Assembly (NCBI RefSeq): GCF_000328625.1
Contig: NC_019978.1
Coordinates: 1 to 64,000, forward strand
Source: Halobacteroides halobius DSM 5150
GTDB lineage: Bacteria > Bacillota > Halanaerobiia > Halobacteroidales > Halobacteroidaceae
Direction of reading: 5' to 3'
Length of the DNA stretch: 64,000 bases
Program-made: the position numbers and the translations under genes
Part shown: positions 40,655-50,572 of the stretch, in pieces
Numbering within the stretch: the stretch's first letter is position 1
Layout: every line of letters starts with the position of its first letter
Notes under the pieces: generated by a model
The model's database searches: none
What the model was told of the DNA's origin: nothing
What the model saw: only the letters and a program-made list of their open reading frames with translations

Positions 40655-42331
40655 ATGGCCTATGTTTCACTTTATCGTAAATGGCGACCTCAAGACTTTT
40701 CAGATATTGCTGGTCAACGAAGTGTAGTAAAAACATTAAAAAATGCTATAAATATGAATCGGATTGCACATGCATATCTTTTTTGTGGGCCAAGAGGGAC
40801 AGGGAAGACAAGTACAGCTAAAATACTATCTAAAGCATTAAATTGTGAAGAAGGTCCAACAATAAAGCCTTGTAATGAGTGCATAGCTTGTACCAAAATA
40901 AATAATAATAATTCAATTGATGTAATTGAGATTGATGCTGCTTCTAATCGAGGTATTGATGAGATTAGAGAGCTTCGAGAAAAAGTAAAATTTTCTCCAA
41001 CTGAAGGAAATTATAAGGTATACATTATAGATGAAGTACATATGTTAACTACGGAAGCTTTTAATGCTTTATTGAAGACACTAGAGGAACCACCAGATTA
41101 TGTTATTTTTATTCTGGCTACAACAGAACCTCATAAATTATTACCAACCATTCTATCTAGATGCCAGAGATTTGACTTTAGTCGCTTATCGATCACTGAT
41201 ATTAAAGAAAGATTATCTTATATTTGCCAACGAGAAGAAATTGAGGTATCTGAAAATGCTTTAACAACGATTGCTCGTAATGCTGAAGGTGGAATGCGTG
41301 ATGCTATTAGTATTTTGGATCAGACTATTTCTTTTAGTGGTAGTGAAATTAAAATAGATGATGTAGCGGCTGTATTAGGGATGGTTGGACGGGATGTTTT
41401 ATTTAAGTTAATTAAGGTAATGAACGACCAAGATGTAGAAGCTGGTTTAAAGTTGATTACTAAAGTTATTAATGAAGGAAAAGATATAAAACAATTTGTT
41501 AATGATTTAGTTTACCACTTGCGTAATTTATTATTAGTTAAAGAATGTCAAGGTGCTGATAAATTATTTGATTTAACTGATGATACTTGCGAAAGGTTAA
41601 AGAAACAAGCGAAGCAATTAAGAAATTCGCAATTATTACGTTGGGTTGAGATTTTAAATGAATTAGATTATAAATTAAAACAGACTAATCAGCCTAGAAT
41701 TATTTTAGAAATGGGAATAGTAAAGTTAATCAAGCCTGCTACAGATAAATCATTAACTACTATTTTAGATAGAGTTACTAGGTTAGAAGAGATAGTTAAG
41801 AGTGGGCAATTAGTTACTAATAAATCTACTAAAGAAAAAGTTACCGAGGAAAAAGAAATCTCTGCTAATGAAATTACAACAAATGATAACCAAGGGGCAA
41901 CTAAGAAACCAAAAGAGAAAAAACAGGTTGCTGATTCATTTGATGAAGGAGAGGTTACTTTAGAACAAGTAAAAGAACAATGGGACCAAGTTTTAGATTA
42001 CTTAAAATCTCAACAGATAATGACTTTGCATGCAGTTTTAAAACATAATACCCAATTAATTAAACTTGAAGATAAGAAATTATTTATTCGATTAGAGAAA
42101 CCAAGTGATTTTTATAAAGATACCCTAAAAAAAGGTAAGAATACTTTGGTAAAGATTCTAAAGAAATTTTTAGGGGTTCACTTGCAGGTTAAGTATGATT
42201 TTTCTAGAAGTAATAGAAGGAAGCATAAAAAGAACGATGATAAAAACCAGGAAGTTTTGAATCATCCTGTAGTTAAAGAAGCAGTAAAAAAGTTTAATGG
42301 TAAAGTTGTTAAGGTGGAGAAAGTAAACTAA
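40655..42331 (+). CDS. dnaX: DNA polymerase III subunits gamma/tau
   Basis: DnaX is the ATPase of the clamp loader. The 558-aa protein has Walker A GPRGTGKTS (45-53), a zinc module (Cys 64, 73, 76, 79), Walker B with IIDEVHML and the SRC motif LSRCQRF. After about residue 370 comes a charged tau-like linker and a C-terminal domain that contacts the polymerase. I see no obvious slippery site for a separate gamma product. The ATG at 40655 is preceded by GGGGGTAA. It begins the operon dnaX-ybaB-recR. Confidence 0.95.
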   Translation: MAYVSLYRKWRPQDFSDIAGQRSVVKTLKNAINMNRIAHAYLFCGPRGTGKTSTAKILSKALNCEEGPTIKPCNECIACTKINNNNSIDVIEIDAASNRGIDEIRELREKVKFSPTEGNYKVYIIDEVHMLTTEAFNALLKTLEEPPDYVIFILATTEPHKLLPTILSRCQRFDFSRLSITDIKERLSYICQREEIEVSENALTTIARNAEGGMRDAISILDQTISFSGSEIKIDDVAAVLGMVGRDVLFKLIKVMNDQDVEAGLKLITKVINEGKDIKQFVNDLVYHLRNLLLVKECQGADKLFDLTDDTCERLKKQAKQLRNSQLLRWVEILNELDYKLKQTNQPRIILEMGIVKLIKPATDKSLTTILDRVTRLEEIVKSGQLVTNKSTKEKVTEEKEISANEITTNDNQGATKKPKEKKQVADSFDEGEVTLEQVKEQWDQVLDYLKSQQIMTLHAVLKHNTQLIKLEDKKLFIRLEKPSDFYKDTLKKGKNTLVKILKKFLGVHLQVKYDFSRSNRRKHKKNDDKNQEVLNHPVVKEAVKKFNGKVVKVEKVN

Positions 42332-42357
42332 ATTATTTATCCAGGAGGATGATAATT

Positions 42358-42666
42358 ATGGATATGAAGAAAATGATGAAGCAAGCTCAACAGATGCAAA
42401 GTAAGATGAGTAAGATGCAGGAACAATTAGCTGATGAGACAGTAGATGCTTCAGTTGGTGGTGGAGTTGTAACTGTTACAGTTAATGGGAAGCAAGAAGT
42501 TGTAGATATTGATATTGAACCTGATGCTGTAGATCCAGATGATGCAGAGATGTTAGAAGACTTAATTTTAGCAGCTACTAATGAAGCAATGAGAAAGGTA
42601 CAAGATATGGTTGATAAGAAAATGGGGCAGTTAACTGGTGGTATGAATATTCCAGGAATGTTTTAA
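42358..42666 (+). CDS. ybaB: YbaB/EbfC nucleoid-associated protein
   Basis: A 102-aa protein with methionine- and glutamine-rich N-terminal helix (MDMKKMMKQAQQMQSKM), a central strand set (VGGGVVTVTVNGKQEVVDIDIEP) and the C-terminal NEAMRKVQDMVDKKMGQLTGGM. It binds DNA as a dimer. ATG 42358 is preferred because AGGAGG sits at 42343-42348; an ATG at 42349 is too close to it. It always travels with dnaX and recR. Confidence 0.95.
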   Translation: MDMKKMMKQAQQMQSKMSKMQEQLADETVDASVGGGVVTVTVNGKQEVVDIDIEPDAVDPDDAEMLEDLILAATNEAMRKVQDMVDKKMGQLTGGMNIPGMF

Positions 42667-42678
42667 GGAATTTAAGGT

Positions 42679-43284
42679 ATGAAATATTACGCTCAACCAT
42701 TATCTAAACTAATTGGTCAACTAACAAAACTACCAGGGATAGGAACTAAAACAGCCCAAAGGTTAGCATTTTATATTTTAAAGATGGATCAAGAATCAGC
42801 TAATGATTTAGCTGATTCTATTTTGGATGTGCAAAAAAATTTAATTTACTGTTCTGTTTGTCATAACCTAACTCAAGATGATCCCTGTCCTATTTGTAGT
42901 GATCTCAAACGAGACCAAACAACTATTTGTGTGATAGAAAAAGTTGAGGATATTATAGCTATGGAGAAGACAGGAGAGTATAAAGGGTTATATCATGTAT
43001 TACATGGTTCGATTTCCCCAATGGATGGGGTTGGCCCGGATGATATTGAAATAAAAGGGTTATTATCAAGGATTCAATCTAGTGATGAAGATATAGAGGA
43101 GATTATTTTAGCTTCAGACCCTAATGTTGAAGGTGAAGCAACTGCCATGTATATTTCTAAACTCCTTAAGCCTTTTGATGTAAAGGTGACTCGGATAGCT
43201 CATGGACTACCAGTTGGAGGAGACTTAGAGTATGCAGATGAAGTTACTTTATCTAAGGCTTTAGAAGGGAGAAGAGAGATCTAA
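42679..43284 (+). CDS. recR: Recombination protein RecR
   Basis: RecR works with RecF and RecO in RecA loading at gaps. The 201-aa protein has the helix-hairpin-helix ([20 protein letters not shown]), a C4 zinc finger ([16 protein letters not shown]), a Toprim domain ([22 protein letters not shown]) and the C-terminal Walker-like region. It starts 12 bp after ybaB and is followed by a terminator. Confidence 0.96.
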   Translation: MKYYAQPLSKLIGQLTKLPGIGTKTAQRLAFYILKMDQESANDLADSILDVQKNLIYCSVCHNLTQDDPCPICSDLKRDQTTICVIEKVEDIIAMEKTGEYKGLYHVLHGSISPMDGVGPDDIEIKGLLSRIQSSDEDIEEIILASDPNVEGEATAMYISKLLKPFDVKVTRIAHGLPVGGDLEYADEVTLSKALEGRREI

Positions 43285-43290
43285 TATATT

Positions 43291-43327
43291 AGACCAGAGC
43301 TGGTTTTTCGGTGTCTGGTCTTTTTTT
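43291..43327 (+). terminator. Terminator after recR
   Basis: AGACCAGA (43291-43298) pairs with TCTGGTCT (43314-43321) and is followed by T7. Confidence 0.85.
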
Positions 43328-43370
43328 ATTTAAATCATTTTATTACAGAATTGTTTGAAGATTATGATGT

Positions 43371-43399
43371 TTGACTGGTTATATTAATTGTAGTATACT
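43371..43399 (+). promoter_or_regulatory. Promoter of the single-chain PFOR gene
   Basis: TTGACT (43371-43376), 17-bp spacer, TATACT (43394-43399), 52 bp before the start codon. No Rex-type operator is visible here. Confidence 0.8.
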
Positions 43400-43451
43400 A
43401 ACAATGTGTATGAATTAGAGTGGAATATTTTTAAAACAGGGAGGGGAAATA

Positions 43452-46400
43452 ATGACAAAAAAAATGAAAACTATGGATGGAAACCAAGCTGCTGCATATA
43501 CGTCTTATCCGTTTACTGAAGTAGCTGGTATTTATCCTATCACACCATCATCTCCGATGGCAGAGTATGTTGATTTATGGGCTTCAGAAGGTAAAGAAAA
43601 TTTATTTGGAATGCCTGTTAATGTTGTAGAAATGCAATCAGAAGCAGGAGCTGCCGGTACAGTGCATGGTTCTCTACAAGCTGGTGCATTGACTACTACT
43701 TATACTGCTTCTCAAGGTTTATTATTAAAGGTTCCTAACTTATATAAGATCGCTGGAGAACTATTACCAGGGGTTGCACATGTGGCTTCTAGATCAATAG
43801 CTACACAAGCATTATCAATCTTTGGTGATCACCAAGATGTAATGGCTGCTCGTCAGACTGGTTGTGCTATGTTAGCAAGTGGATCAGTACAAGAAGTTAT
43901 GGATTTAGGTGGAGTTGCTCACTTAGCTGCAATTGAAGGAAGCTTACCTTTTATCCATTACTTTGATGGATTCCGTACTTCTCATGAAATTCAAAAAGTT
44001 GAAGTTATGGATTACGATGTATATGATCGTTTACTAGATAGAGAAGCTGTACAAGACTTTAGAGATAATGCTTTAAGTCCTGAACATCCAGTAACTCGTG
44101 GTTCAGCTCAAAATGATGATGTATACTTCCAAGCACGAGAAGTTCAAAATAAATATTATGATAGATTACCTGATATTGTTGCAGATTATATGGATGAAAT
44201 CTCTGAAGAGACTGGTCGTGACTATGCTCCATTTGTATATTATGGTGCAGAAGATGCAACTGATATTATTGTTGCAATGGGGTCAGTAACTGAAACTATT
44301 GAAGAAACAGTTGATTACTTAGTAGATCAAGGACGTAAAGTAGGTTTAATGACTGTTCACTTGTATCGTCCATTTAGTGCTAAGTACTTCTTTGATCAGT
44401 TACCAGAGACTGTTGAAAGAATCTCTGTATTAGATAGAACAAAAGAATCCGGTTCTGAAGGAGAACCACTATACTTAGATGTTAAATCAATCTTTTATGA
44501 TAAAGAGGATGCTCCAACAATTGTTGGTGGACGTTATGGATTATCTTCTAAAGATACTACTCCAGCGCAAATTATTTCTGTTTATGATAACTTGGCAGGA
44601 GAGGCCAAAGATGACTTTACAATTGGTATTGAAGATGATGTAACTAACTTATCTTTATCAGTTGAAGAAGAGGTTAATGTATTATCTGATGAGGTTACAG
44701 AAGCATTATTCTTTGGTTTAGGTTCAGATGGTACTGTAGGTGCTAATAAGAATACAATCAAGATTATTGGTGATAGTACTGACTTATATGCGCAAGGTTA
44801 TTTTGCTTATGACTCTAAAAAGTCAGGTGGAGTAACTCGTTCTCACTTAAGATTTGGCCCAGACCCAATTCGTTCTACTTACTTAGTGTCTAATCCAGAC
44901 TTTGTAGCTTGCTCTACTGATTCATACTTAGGTAAATATGACATGTTAAGTGGGCTAAGTCAAGGAGGAACATTCTTATTAAATACAGTTTCTGATGCTG
45001 AAGAGATTATAGAAGAGATGCCTAATAGTGTTAAAAAGAAATTAGCTAAAAAAGATGCTAAGTTCTATATCATTGATGCTATTACTTTGGCTGAAGAAAT
45101 TGGATTAGGACATCGGACAAATACTATTATACAATCTGCATTCTTTAAGTTAAATGAGCAGATCATGCCTTATGACAAGGCTCAAAAACTAATGAAGGAA
45201 TATGCTGAAAAAGCCTATGGACGTAAAGGTAAAGAGATTGTAGAAATGAACTGGGAAGCTATTGACAAAGGTGCTGAAGGTTTAGTAGAGATTCCAGTTG
45301 ATTCAGCTTGGGCCAATTTAGAAGCAAAAGAAACTGTTTTAGAAGCAGATAAGGACTGTGAGAGCTGTCCAGACTTTGTTAAGAATATTGCTAAACCAAT
45401 TAATGCAATTGAAGGATATGACTTACCAGTTTCTGTATTTGAAGATTATGCAGATGGTACAATGATCAATGGTACTGCTGCTTATGAAAAACGTGGTATT
45501 GCTAACTCTGTTCCAGAGTGGAAAGAAGATAACTGTATTCAATGTAACCAATGTTCTTTTGTCTGTCCTCATGCAGCAATTAGACCATTTTTAATGGATG
45601 AAGAAGAAAGAGCTAATGCTCCTGAAGGACTTGAAACTATTGACCCACTTGGTAAAGGACCAGAAGGATTAAAGTATCGATTACAAGTTTCACCTCTAGA
45701 CTGTACTGGATGTGGAAATTGTGCTGATGTATGTCCTGCACCAGAAAAAGCATTAGAGATGGTTTCATTTAAAGAATCTATGGATGCTGGTGAAGCAGAG
45801 AATACTGAATATATGTATAATGAAGTAACATATAAAGATGATATATCATCATCAACTAATGTTAAAGCTTCACAGTTTGCTAAGCCATTATTTGAATTCT
45901 CTGGAGCTTGTGCTGGTTGTGGAGAGACTCCATATGTTAAATTAGCATCTCAATTATTTGGAGATAGAATGACAATTGCTAATGCAACTGGATGTTCTTC
46001 TATCTATGGTGGTTCTTATCCAGCAACTCCATTTACTAAAGATGATGATGGTAGAGGTCCAGCTTGGGCTAATTCATTATTTGAAGATAATGCTGAATTT
46101 GGCTTTGGTATGAGAGTTGCTTCTGAAACTATTCGTGATAGAATGGAAAATATTATGGTTAATACAATGGATGAAGTAGAGTCTGAATTAAAAGACTTAT
46201 TTAATCAATGGATTGACAACCGTAATAGCGGAGCTAAGACTAAGCAATTAAAAGCTAAGTTAGTCTCTGCATTAGAAGATAGTTCTTGTGAAAAAGCTAA
46301 AGAGTTATTAAATCTAAAAGATTATATTGTAAAACAGTCTAACTGGATGATCGGTGGAGACGGTTGGGCTTATGATATCGGTTATGGTGGAGTAGATCAT

Positions 46401-47057
46401 GTACTTGCTAGTGGTGAAGATGTTAATATTTTAGTAGTAGATACACAAGTTTATTCTAATACAGGGGGACAATCTTCTAAGGCTGCTCCGTCTGGTTCTA
46501 TTGCTAAATTTACTGCTGCAGGTAAGTCAGGTAAGAAGAAGGATCTAGCTGCTATGGCTATGACTTATGGTGATGTCTATGTAGCTCAAGTTTCTCATGG
46601 TGCGAGCCAATCTCAAGTATTAAAAGCTATGATAGAAGCTGAAGCTCATGATGGTCCATCACTTATAATTGCTTATTCACCATGTATTAACCACAGAGTA
46701 AAAGGTGGATTAAGTAAGGCTCAAAGACAAGCTAAGTTGGCTACAGAATGTGGATACTGGCCAACATTTAGATTTGATCCTTCCTTAGCTGAAGAAGGTG
46801 AGAATCCATTCCAAATCGATTGTAGCGAGCCTAAATGGGATCAGTATTATGACTTCTTAATGAGTGAGAGACGTTACTCTCAATTAGAAAAGATTAATCC
46901 AGAAGAAGCTGATGAATTACTTCAGGCTAATAAAGAGCAAGCCCAAGAGCGATGGAGAATGTATCAGCGTTATGCTGCAATGGATTATTCTTTAGATTCT
47001 GATGTAGATTCTGATACAACAAAAGCTGAAGATGAAGTAGCAGCTACAAAAGAATAA
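43452..47057 (+). CDS. nifJ: Pyruvate:ferredoxin (flavodoxin) oxidoreductase, single-chain
   Basis: PFOR splits pyruvate and CoA into acetyl-CoA, CO2 and reduced ferredoxin. The 1201-aa homodimer-type chain contains all domains: pyrimidine-binding domain I (AAAYTSYPFTEVAGIYPITPSSPMAE), the transketolase C-like domain, the gamma domain, a two-[4Fe-4S] domain (CIQCNQCSFVCP near 695 and CTGCGNCADVCP near 750), the proximal-cluster cysteines (CAGCGETPY) and the TPP domain (GDGWAYDIGYGG near 970). AGGGAGGGG precedes ATG 43452. It is monocistronic between its own promoter and terminator. Confidence 0.97.
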   Translation: MTKKMKTMDGNQAAAYTSYPFTEVAGIYPITPSSPMAEYVDLWASEGKENLFGMPVNVVEMQSEAGAAGTVHGSLQAGALTTTYTASQGLLLKVPNLYKIAGELLPGVAHVASRSIATQALSIFGDHQDVMAARQTGCAMLASGSVQEVMDLGGVAHLAAIEGSLPFIHYFDGFRTSHEIQKVEVMDYDVYDRLLDREAVQDFRDNALSPEHPVTRGSAQNDDVYFQAREVQNKYYDRLPDIVADYMDEISEETGRDYAPFVYYGAEDATDIIVAMGSVTETIEETVDYLVDQGRKVGLMTVHLYRPFSAKYFFDQLPETVERISVLDRTKESGSEGEPLYLDVKSIFYDKEDAPTIVGGRYGLSSKDTTPAQIISVYDNLAGEAKDDFTIGIEDDVTNLSLSVEEEVNVLSDEVTEALFFGLGSDGTVGANKNTIKIIGDSTDLYAQGYFAYDSKKSGGVTRSHLRFGPDPIRSTYLVSNPDFVACSTDSYLGKYDMLSGLSQGGTFLLNTVSDAEEIIEEMPNSVKKKLAKKDAKFYIIDAITLAEEIGLGHRTNTIIQSAFFKLNEQIMPYDKAQKLMKEYAEKAYGRKGKEIVEMNWEAIDKGAEGLVEIPVDSAWANLEAKETVLEADKDCESCPDFVKNIAKPINAIEGYDLPVSVFEDYADGTMINGTAAYEKRGIANSVPEWKEDNCIQCNQCSFVCPHAAIRPFLMDEEERANAPEGLETIDPLGKGPEGLKYRLQVSPLDCTGCGNCADVCPAPEKALEMVSFKESMDAGEAENTEYMYNEVTYKDDISSSTNVKASQFAKPLFEFSGACAGCGETPYVKLASQLFGDRMTIANATGCSSIYGGSYPATPFTKDDDGRGPAWANSLFEDNAEFGFGMRVASETIRDRMENIMVNTMDEVESELKDLFNQWIDNRNSGAKTKQLKAKLVSALEDSSCEKAKELLNLKDYIVKQSNWMIGGDGWAYDIGYGGVDHVLASGEDVNILVVDTQVYSNTGGQSSKAAPSGSIAKFTAAGKSGKKKDLAAMAMTYGDVYVAQVSHGASQSQVLKAMIEAEAHDGPSLIIAYSPCINHRVKGGLSKAQRQAKLATECGYWPTFRFDPSLAEEGENPFQIDCSEPKWDQYYDFLMSERRYSQLEKINPEEADELLQANKEQAQERWRMYQRYAAMDYSLDSDVDSDTTKAEDEVAATKE

Positions 47058-47079
47058 AGTTCAATTTAAATTTATTAAG

Positions 47080-47107
47080 GCAGTGGATATATATCCACTG
47101 CTTTTTT
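47080..47107 (+). terminator. Terminator after nifJ
   Basis: GCAGTGGATA (47080-47089) pairs with TATCCACTGC (47092-47101) and is followed by a T run. Confidence 0.92.
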
Positions 47108-47199
47108 TAATTTTAAAATATTGACTAATATTTTTTATTAGATAAAGCCATGATATTAATAAAGATTGCTTTATTATAAAAAATGGAGGTAATACTATT

Positions 47200-47424
47200 A
47201 TGGCTTTTGAAATCATAGCTAGAGTATTGAATGATTCTAGTTTGTCCACGAGGGTAGATGAGAAATTAGAAGAAGAGATAATAGAAGCACAAGAAGAGTT
47301 TAATAAGGCTCGAAAATATTTCGATTCTGTATCTGACCCAGATTTGATTGACCATGCTATTTATCGACTGAAAGCAGCAGAGAGTAAGTATACATATTTG
47401 TTAAAGAAGAAAAAAGATGTATAG
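47200..47424 (+). CDS. yaaL: YaaL-like DUF2508 protein
   Basis: A 74-aa, mostly helical, charged protein (LEEEIIEAQEEFNKARKYFDSVSDPDLIDHAIYRLKAAESKYTYLL). Pattern and size match the DUF2508 family, whose B. subtilis member YaaL follows recR. Function is unknown. ATG 47200 has TGGAGG 10 bp upstream. Here the 3.6-kb PFOR gene has come to lie between recR and this gene. Confidence 0.8.
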   Translation: MAFEIIARVLNDSSLSTRVDEKLEEEIIEAQEEFNKARKYFDSVSDPDLIDHAIYRLKAAESKYTYLLKKKKDV

Positions 47425-47568
47425 AAATAATTTATGCTTTGTTACTCTATTAATTATCTAAAATTTATTTAGGTTGTATATATTTATATTGAAAAAGGTA
47501 TTATAGAAAAGGAAAGGATATCTATTATTAAGTCGGATTTATTCTTTAATATGAAAGGAGGAACATAG

Positions 47569-48141
47569 ATGGCAAGCTTAACTGAAATTCGTTGGCATGG
47601 TAGAGGTGGACAAGGAGCTAAGACTGCTTCTATTTTATTAGGTAAAGTTGCTGCTAAGACTGGTAAGCATATTCAGGCCTTTCCTGAGTATGGCCCAGAG
47701 AGAATGGGGGCTCCAGTATTAGCCTATAATCGAATTAGTGAAGATGATATTACAGTTCACTGTCAGGTAACAGATCCTGGCATTGTTACTGTATTAGATC
47801 CAACGTTATTAAATGTTGTAGATGTTACAGATGGTGTTCCGGAGGATGGAACACTAGTAGTTAATTCTGAAGAGGATGTAGCAACAATTAAGGAACAATT
47901 AGAATTTGATGGGGATATTTGGGTGCTGGATGCGTATGGCGTTGCTAATAAGGAAATTGGACGTCCATTTCCCAATACTCCAATGTTAGGTGCTTTAATG
48001 CAAGCTACTGATTTATTACCATTCGAAAATTTTGTTAAACAAATTAAGGTTGAATTAGAGAAGAAGTTTGCCCATAAGCCTGAAATGATTGATAAGAATG
48101 TTGCTGCAATTAAACGGGCTTATAAGGAGGTGGCCAAGTAA
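47569..48141 (+). CDS. porG: 2-oxoacid:ferredoxin oxidoreductase, gamma subunit
   Basis: A 190-aa gamma subunit with the signature EIRWHGRGGQGAKTASILLGKVAA at the N-terminus and FPEYGPERMGAPV. It is the first gene of a four-gene set gamma-delta-alpha-beta, the order seen in heterotetrameric pyruvate or 2-ketoisovalerate oxidoreductases of archaea and Thermotoga. AAAGGAGG precedes ATG 47569. Its stop codon overlaps the start of porD. Substrate (pyruvate versus branched-chain or other 2-oxoacid) cannot be decided from the sequence alone. Confidence 0.92.
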   Translation: MASLTEIRWHGRGGQGAKTASILLGKVAAKTGKHIQAFPEYGPERMGAPVLAYNRISEDDITVHCQVTDPGIVTVLDPTLLNVVDVTDGVPEDGTLVVNSEEDVATIKEQLEFDGDIWVLDAYGVANKEIGRPFPNTPMLGALMQATDLLPFENFVKQIKVELEKKFAHKPEMIDKNVAAIKRAYKEVAK

Positions 48142-48422
48142 TGGTTAAATCAGGAGACGGATATAAAGATATTCCCAAAGGTGGTTTAATCTTAGATGCT
48201 GGTAATGCTAATAGTTATAAGACAGGTGGTTGGAGAACCAAACGACCATTATTAGATAATGAAAAGTGTATTAATTGTCATTTGTGTTGGATTTTTTGCC
48301 CAGATTCTGCTGTTGTTTCTGAGAATGAGGAAGTGACAGGATTTGATTATGACCATTGTAAAGGTTGCGGAATTTGTGCTTATGAATGTCCAGTAAATGC
48401 AATAGAAATGGATGATGAGTAA
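48141..48422 (+). CDS. porD: 2-oxoacid:ferredoxin oxidoreductase, delta (ferredoxin) subunit
   Basis: A 93-aa subunit with two [4Fe-4S] motifs, CINCHLCWIFCP and CKGCGICAYECP, preceded by the GGWRTKRPLLDNEKC segment typical of PorD. It relays electrons from the TPP site to free ferredoxin. The start ATG overlaps the porG stop and AAGGAGGTGG lies upstream. Confidence 0.94.
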   Translation: MVKSGDGYKDIPKGGLILDAGNANSYKTGGWRTKRPLLDNEKCINCHLCWIFCPDSAVVSENEEVTGFDYDHCKGCGICAYECPVNAIEMDDE

Positions 48423-48445
48423 AGAATTCGGGAGGAGGAAATAAA

Positions 48446-49627
48446 ATGTCTAACAAAGTTGCCTTAACTGGTAATGAGATTGTGGCTCAAGCTATGCGTC
48501 AGATTAACCCAGATGCTGTTTGTGCTTATCCAATTACCCCCCAGACTGCAATTGTACAGATGTTCTCGCAATTTGTAGCTGATGGGGAAGTAGATACTGA
48601 ATTTGTTACAGTAGAAAGTGAACATAGTGCCATGAGTGCAACAGTAGGAGCTTCAGCAGCGGGTGCTCGTGCAATGACTGCTACTGCTGCTAATGGATTA
48701 GCTTTAATGTGGGAGATTGTTTATATTGCTGCTAGTACTAGATTACCAATTGTAATGCCTGTTGTAAATCGTGCTTTAAGTGGGCCAATTAATATTCATT
48801 GTGATCATAGTGATGCAATGGGAGCTCGTGATTCGGGATGGATTCAGTTCTATGCTGAAAATGCTCAAGAAGCTTATGATAATACTATTCAGGCGATTAG
48901 AGTTTCTGAGACTGAGGATGTTATGTTGCCTGCTATGGTCAATATGGATGGATTTATTATCAGTCATGCTGTAGAGGATACAGAAATATTAGCTGATGAT
49001 GATGTACAGGACTTTATAGGAGATTATAATCCTGAACATACTCTCTTAGATTCTGATAATCCAATTACTGTAGGTCCTCTAGATTTACAAGACTTCTACT
49101 TTGAACATAAGATGCAACAAGTTGATGCAGTTGCTAACGTTAAAGAGGCTGTATTGGATGTTGCTAAGGATTATGCAGAATTAACTGGTAGAGAGTATGG
49201 ATTATTTGAAGAATATAAACTAGAGGATGCTGAAATTGCAGTTGTTGCTTTAGGTTCTACAGCTGGAACTGCTAAAGCTGCAGTAAATAATTTAAGAGAG
49301 CAAGGTGTTAAAGCAGGTTTGTTAAAGATTAGATTATATAGACCATTCCCTGCAGAAGAAATTGCTGAGGTTTTAGAAGGTCTTAAAGCAGTAGCTGTAA
49401 TGGATAGGGCAGAGACATTCTCTACAACTGGTGGCCCAGTATTTGCTGATATTAGATCTGCTTTATATGATGCCAAAGCTGATGTTGAAGCAGTTAACTA
49501 TGTTTATGGTTTAGGTGGACGAGATATTAAAGTTGGAGAGATTGAAACTGTATATAAAAAATTACAAGAAATTGTTAAGACAGGTCAAGTAGAAAGCAGA
49601 ATTAACCATCTTGGTGTACGAGAATAG
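48446..49627 (+). CDS. porA: 2-oxoacid:ferredoxin oxidoreductase, alpha subunit
   Basis: A 393-aa alpha subunit with the pyrimidine-domain start GNEIVAQAMRQINPDAVCAYPITPQT and FVTVESEHSAMSATVGASAAGARAMTATAANGL. The C-terminal half is the transketolase C-like domain (VALGSTAGTAKAAVNNLREQG). It pairs with porB to form the catalytic core. GGGAGGAGG precedes ATG 48446. Confidence 0.94.
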   Translation: MSNKVALTGNEIVAQAMRQINPDAVCAYPITPQTAIVQMFSQFVADGEVDTEFVTVESEHSAMSATVGASAAGARAMTATAANGLALMWEIVYIAASTRLPIVMPVVNRALSGPINIHCDHSDAMGARDSGWIQFYAENAQEAYDNTIQAIRVSETEDVMLPAMVNMDGFIISHAVEDTEILADDDVQDFIGDYNPEHTLLDSDNPITVGPLDLQDFYFEHKMQQVDAVANVKEAVLDVAKDYAELTGREYGLFEEYKLEDAEIAVVALGSTAGTAKAAVNNLREQGVKAGLLKIRLYRPFPAEEIAEVLEGLKAVAVMDRAETFSTTGGPVFADIRSALYDAKADVEAVNYVYGLGGRDIKVGEIETVYKKLQEIVKTGQVESRINHLGVRE

Positions 49628-49639
49628 GAGGTGTAATTA

Positions 49640-50560
49640 ATGGATTTAAAAGAAATTGCAAGTAAAGGTAATAGATTTAGTGGTGGACATAGATTATGTT
49701 CTGGATGTGTTGCTGGACCAGTTACAAGAATGATTATGAATGCTAGTGATAATCCAGCAGTTGTAGGGTGTGCAACAGGTTGTTTAGAGGTTTCTAGTAC
49801 TATTTATCCATATACTGCTTGGGAGGATTCTTTTATCCACAATGCTTTTGAAAATGTAGCTGCTACAATAAGTGGTGTTGAAGCTGCTTATCGTTCTTTT
49901 AAGACCCAAGGTAAGATAAATCAGGACTATGACTTTATTGCTTTTGGTGGAGATGGGGGAACATATGATATTGGATTCCAGTCTTTATCTGGAGCTATGG
50001 AACGTGGGCATGATATGGTCTATGTTTGTTATGATAATGGTGCTTATATGAATACTGGAATTCAGCGTTCTAGTGCTACTCCTAAAGGAGCTAATACTAC
50101 TACGTCTCCGGCAGGTGAAGTGATTCCAGGTAAGCAGCAGTATCGTAAAGAATTAACAGATATTATGGCTGCTCATGGAATTCCATATGTTGCTCAAACA
50201 TCACCATGGCGACCTCAAGATTTAATTAAAAAAGCCAAGAAAGCTTTTGAGGTTAATGGTCCTGCTTTTCTTAATATATTAGCTACTTGTCCACGTGGTT
50301 GGAGAAGTAGAGCCGAACAGGGAATTGAGTTAACTAAAATTGCTTCCGAAACTTGTTTTTGGCCTTTATTTGAGGTTGAGAATGGTGAATGGAATTTAAA
50401 TTATCAACCAAGTGAAAAAAAAGATATTAGAGAATGGTTAAAGCCTCAAGGGCGATTTAAACATTTATTTGAAGAAGGAAATGAAGCTTTAGTTGAAGAT
50501 ATTCAAGAGCATGTTGATCAGCGTTGGGAATCTATTCTTGAACGTTGTGGTGAAAAGTAA
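49640..50560 (+). CDS. porB: 2-oxoacid:ferredoxin oxidoreductase, beta (TPP) subunit
   Basis: A 306-aa TPP-binding subunit with cluster cysteines (HRLCSGCVAGP, GCATGCLEVSST), the TPP motif GGDGGTYDIGFQSLSGAMERGHDMVYVCYDNGAYMNTG and QRSSATPKGA, a region characteristic of pyruvate-type PorB. AGGAGG precedes ATG 49640. It closes the operon and is followed by a terminator into whose 3' side a group II intron has inserted. Confidence 0.94.
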   Translation: MDLKEIASKGNRFSGGHRLCSGCVAGPVTRMIMNASDNPAVVGCATGCLEVSSTIYPYTAWEDSFIHNAFENVAATISGVEAAYRSFKTQGKINQDYDFIAFGGDGGTYDIGFQSLSGAMERGHDMVYVCYDNGAYMNTGIQRSSATPKGANTTTSPAGEVIPGKQQYRKELTDIMAAHGIPYVAQTSPWRPQDLIKKAKKAFEVNGPAFLNILATCPRGWRSRAEQGIELTKIASETCFWPLFEVENGEWNLNYQPSEKKDIREWLKPQGRFKHLFEEGNEALVEDIQEHVDQRWESILERCGEK

Positions 50561-50572
50561 ATTTGATTAGAG

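Noticed and set aside
40655-42331. Programmed frameshift in dnaX producing a separate gamma subunit
   Set aside because: I looked for an A-rich slippery heptamer followed by a stem-loop and found none convincing; the reading frame is continuous.
47425-47568. Promoter for the porGDAB operon
   Set aside because: Hexamer pairs such as TTGTAT/TATTAT have 19-bp spacing and poor -35 sequence; I could not support one.
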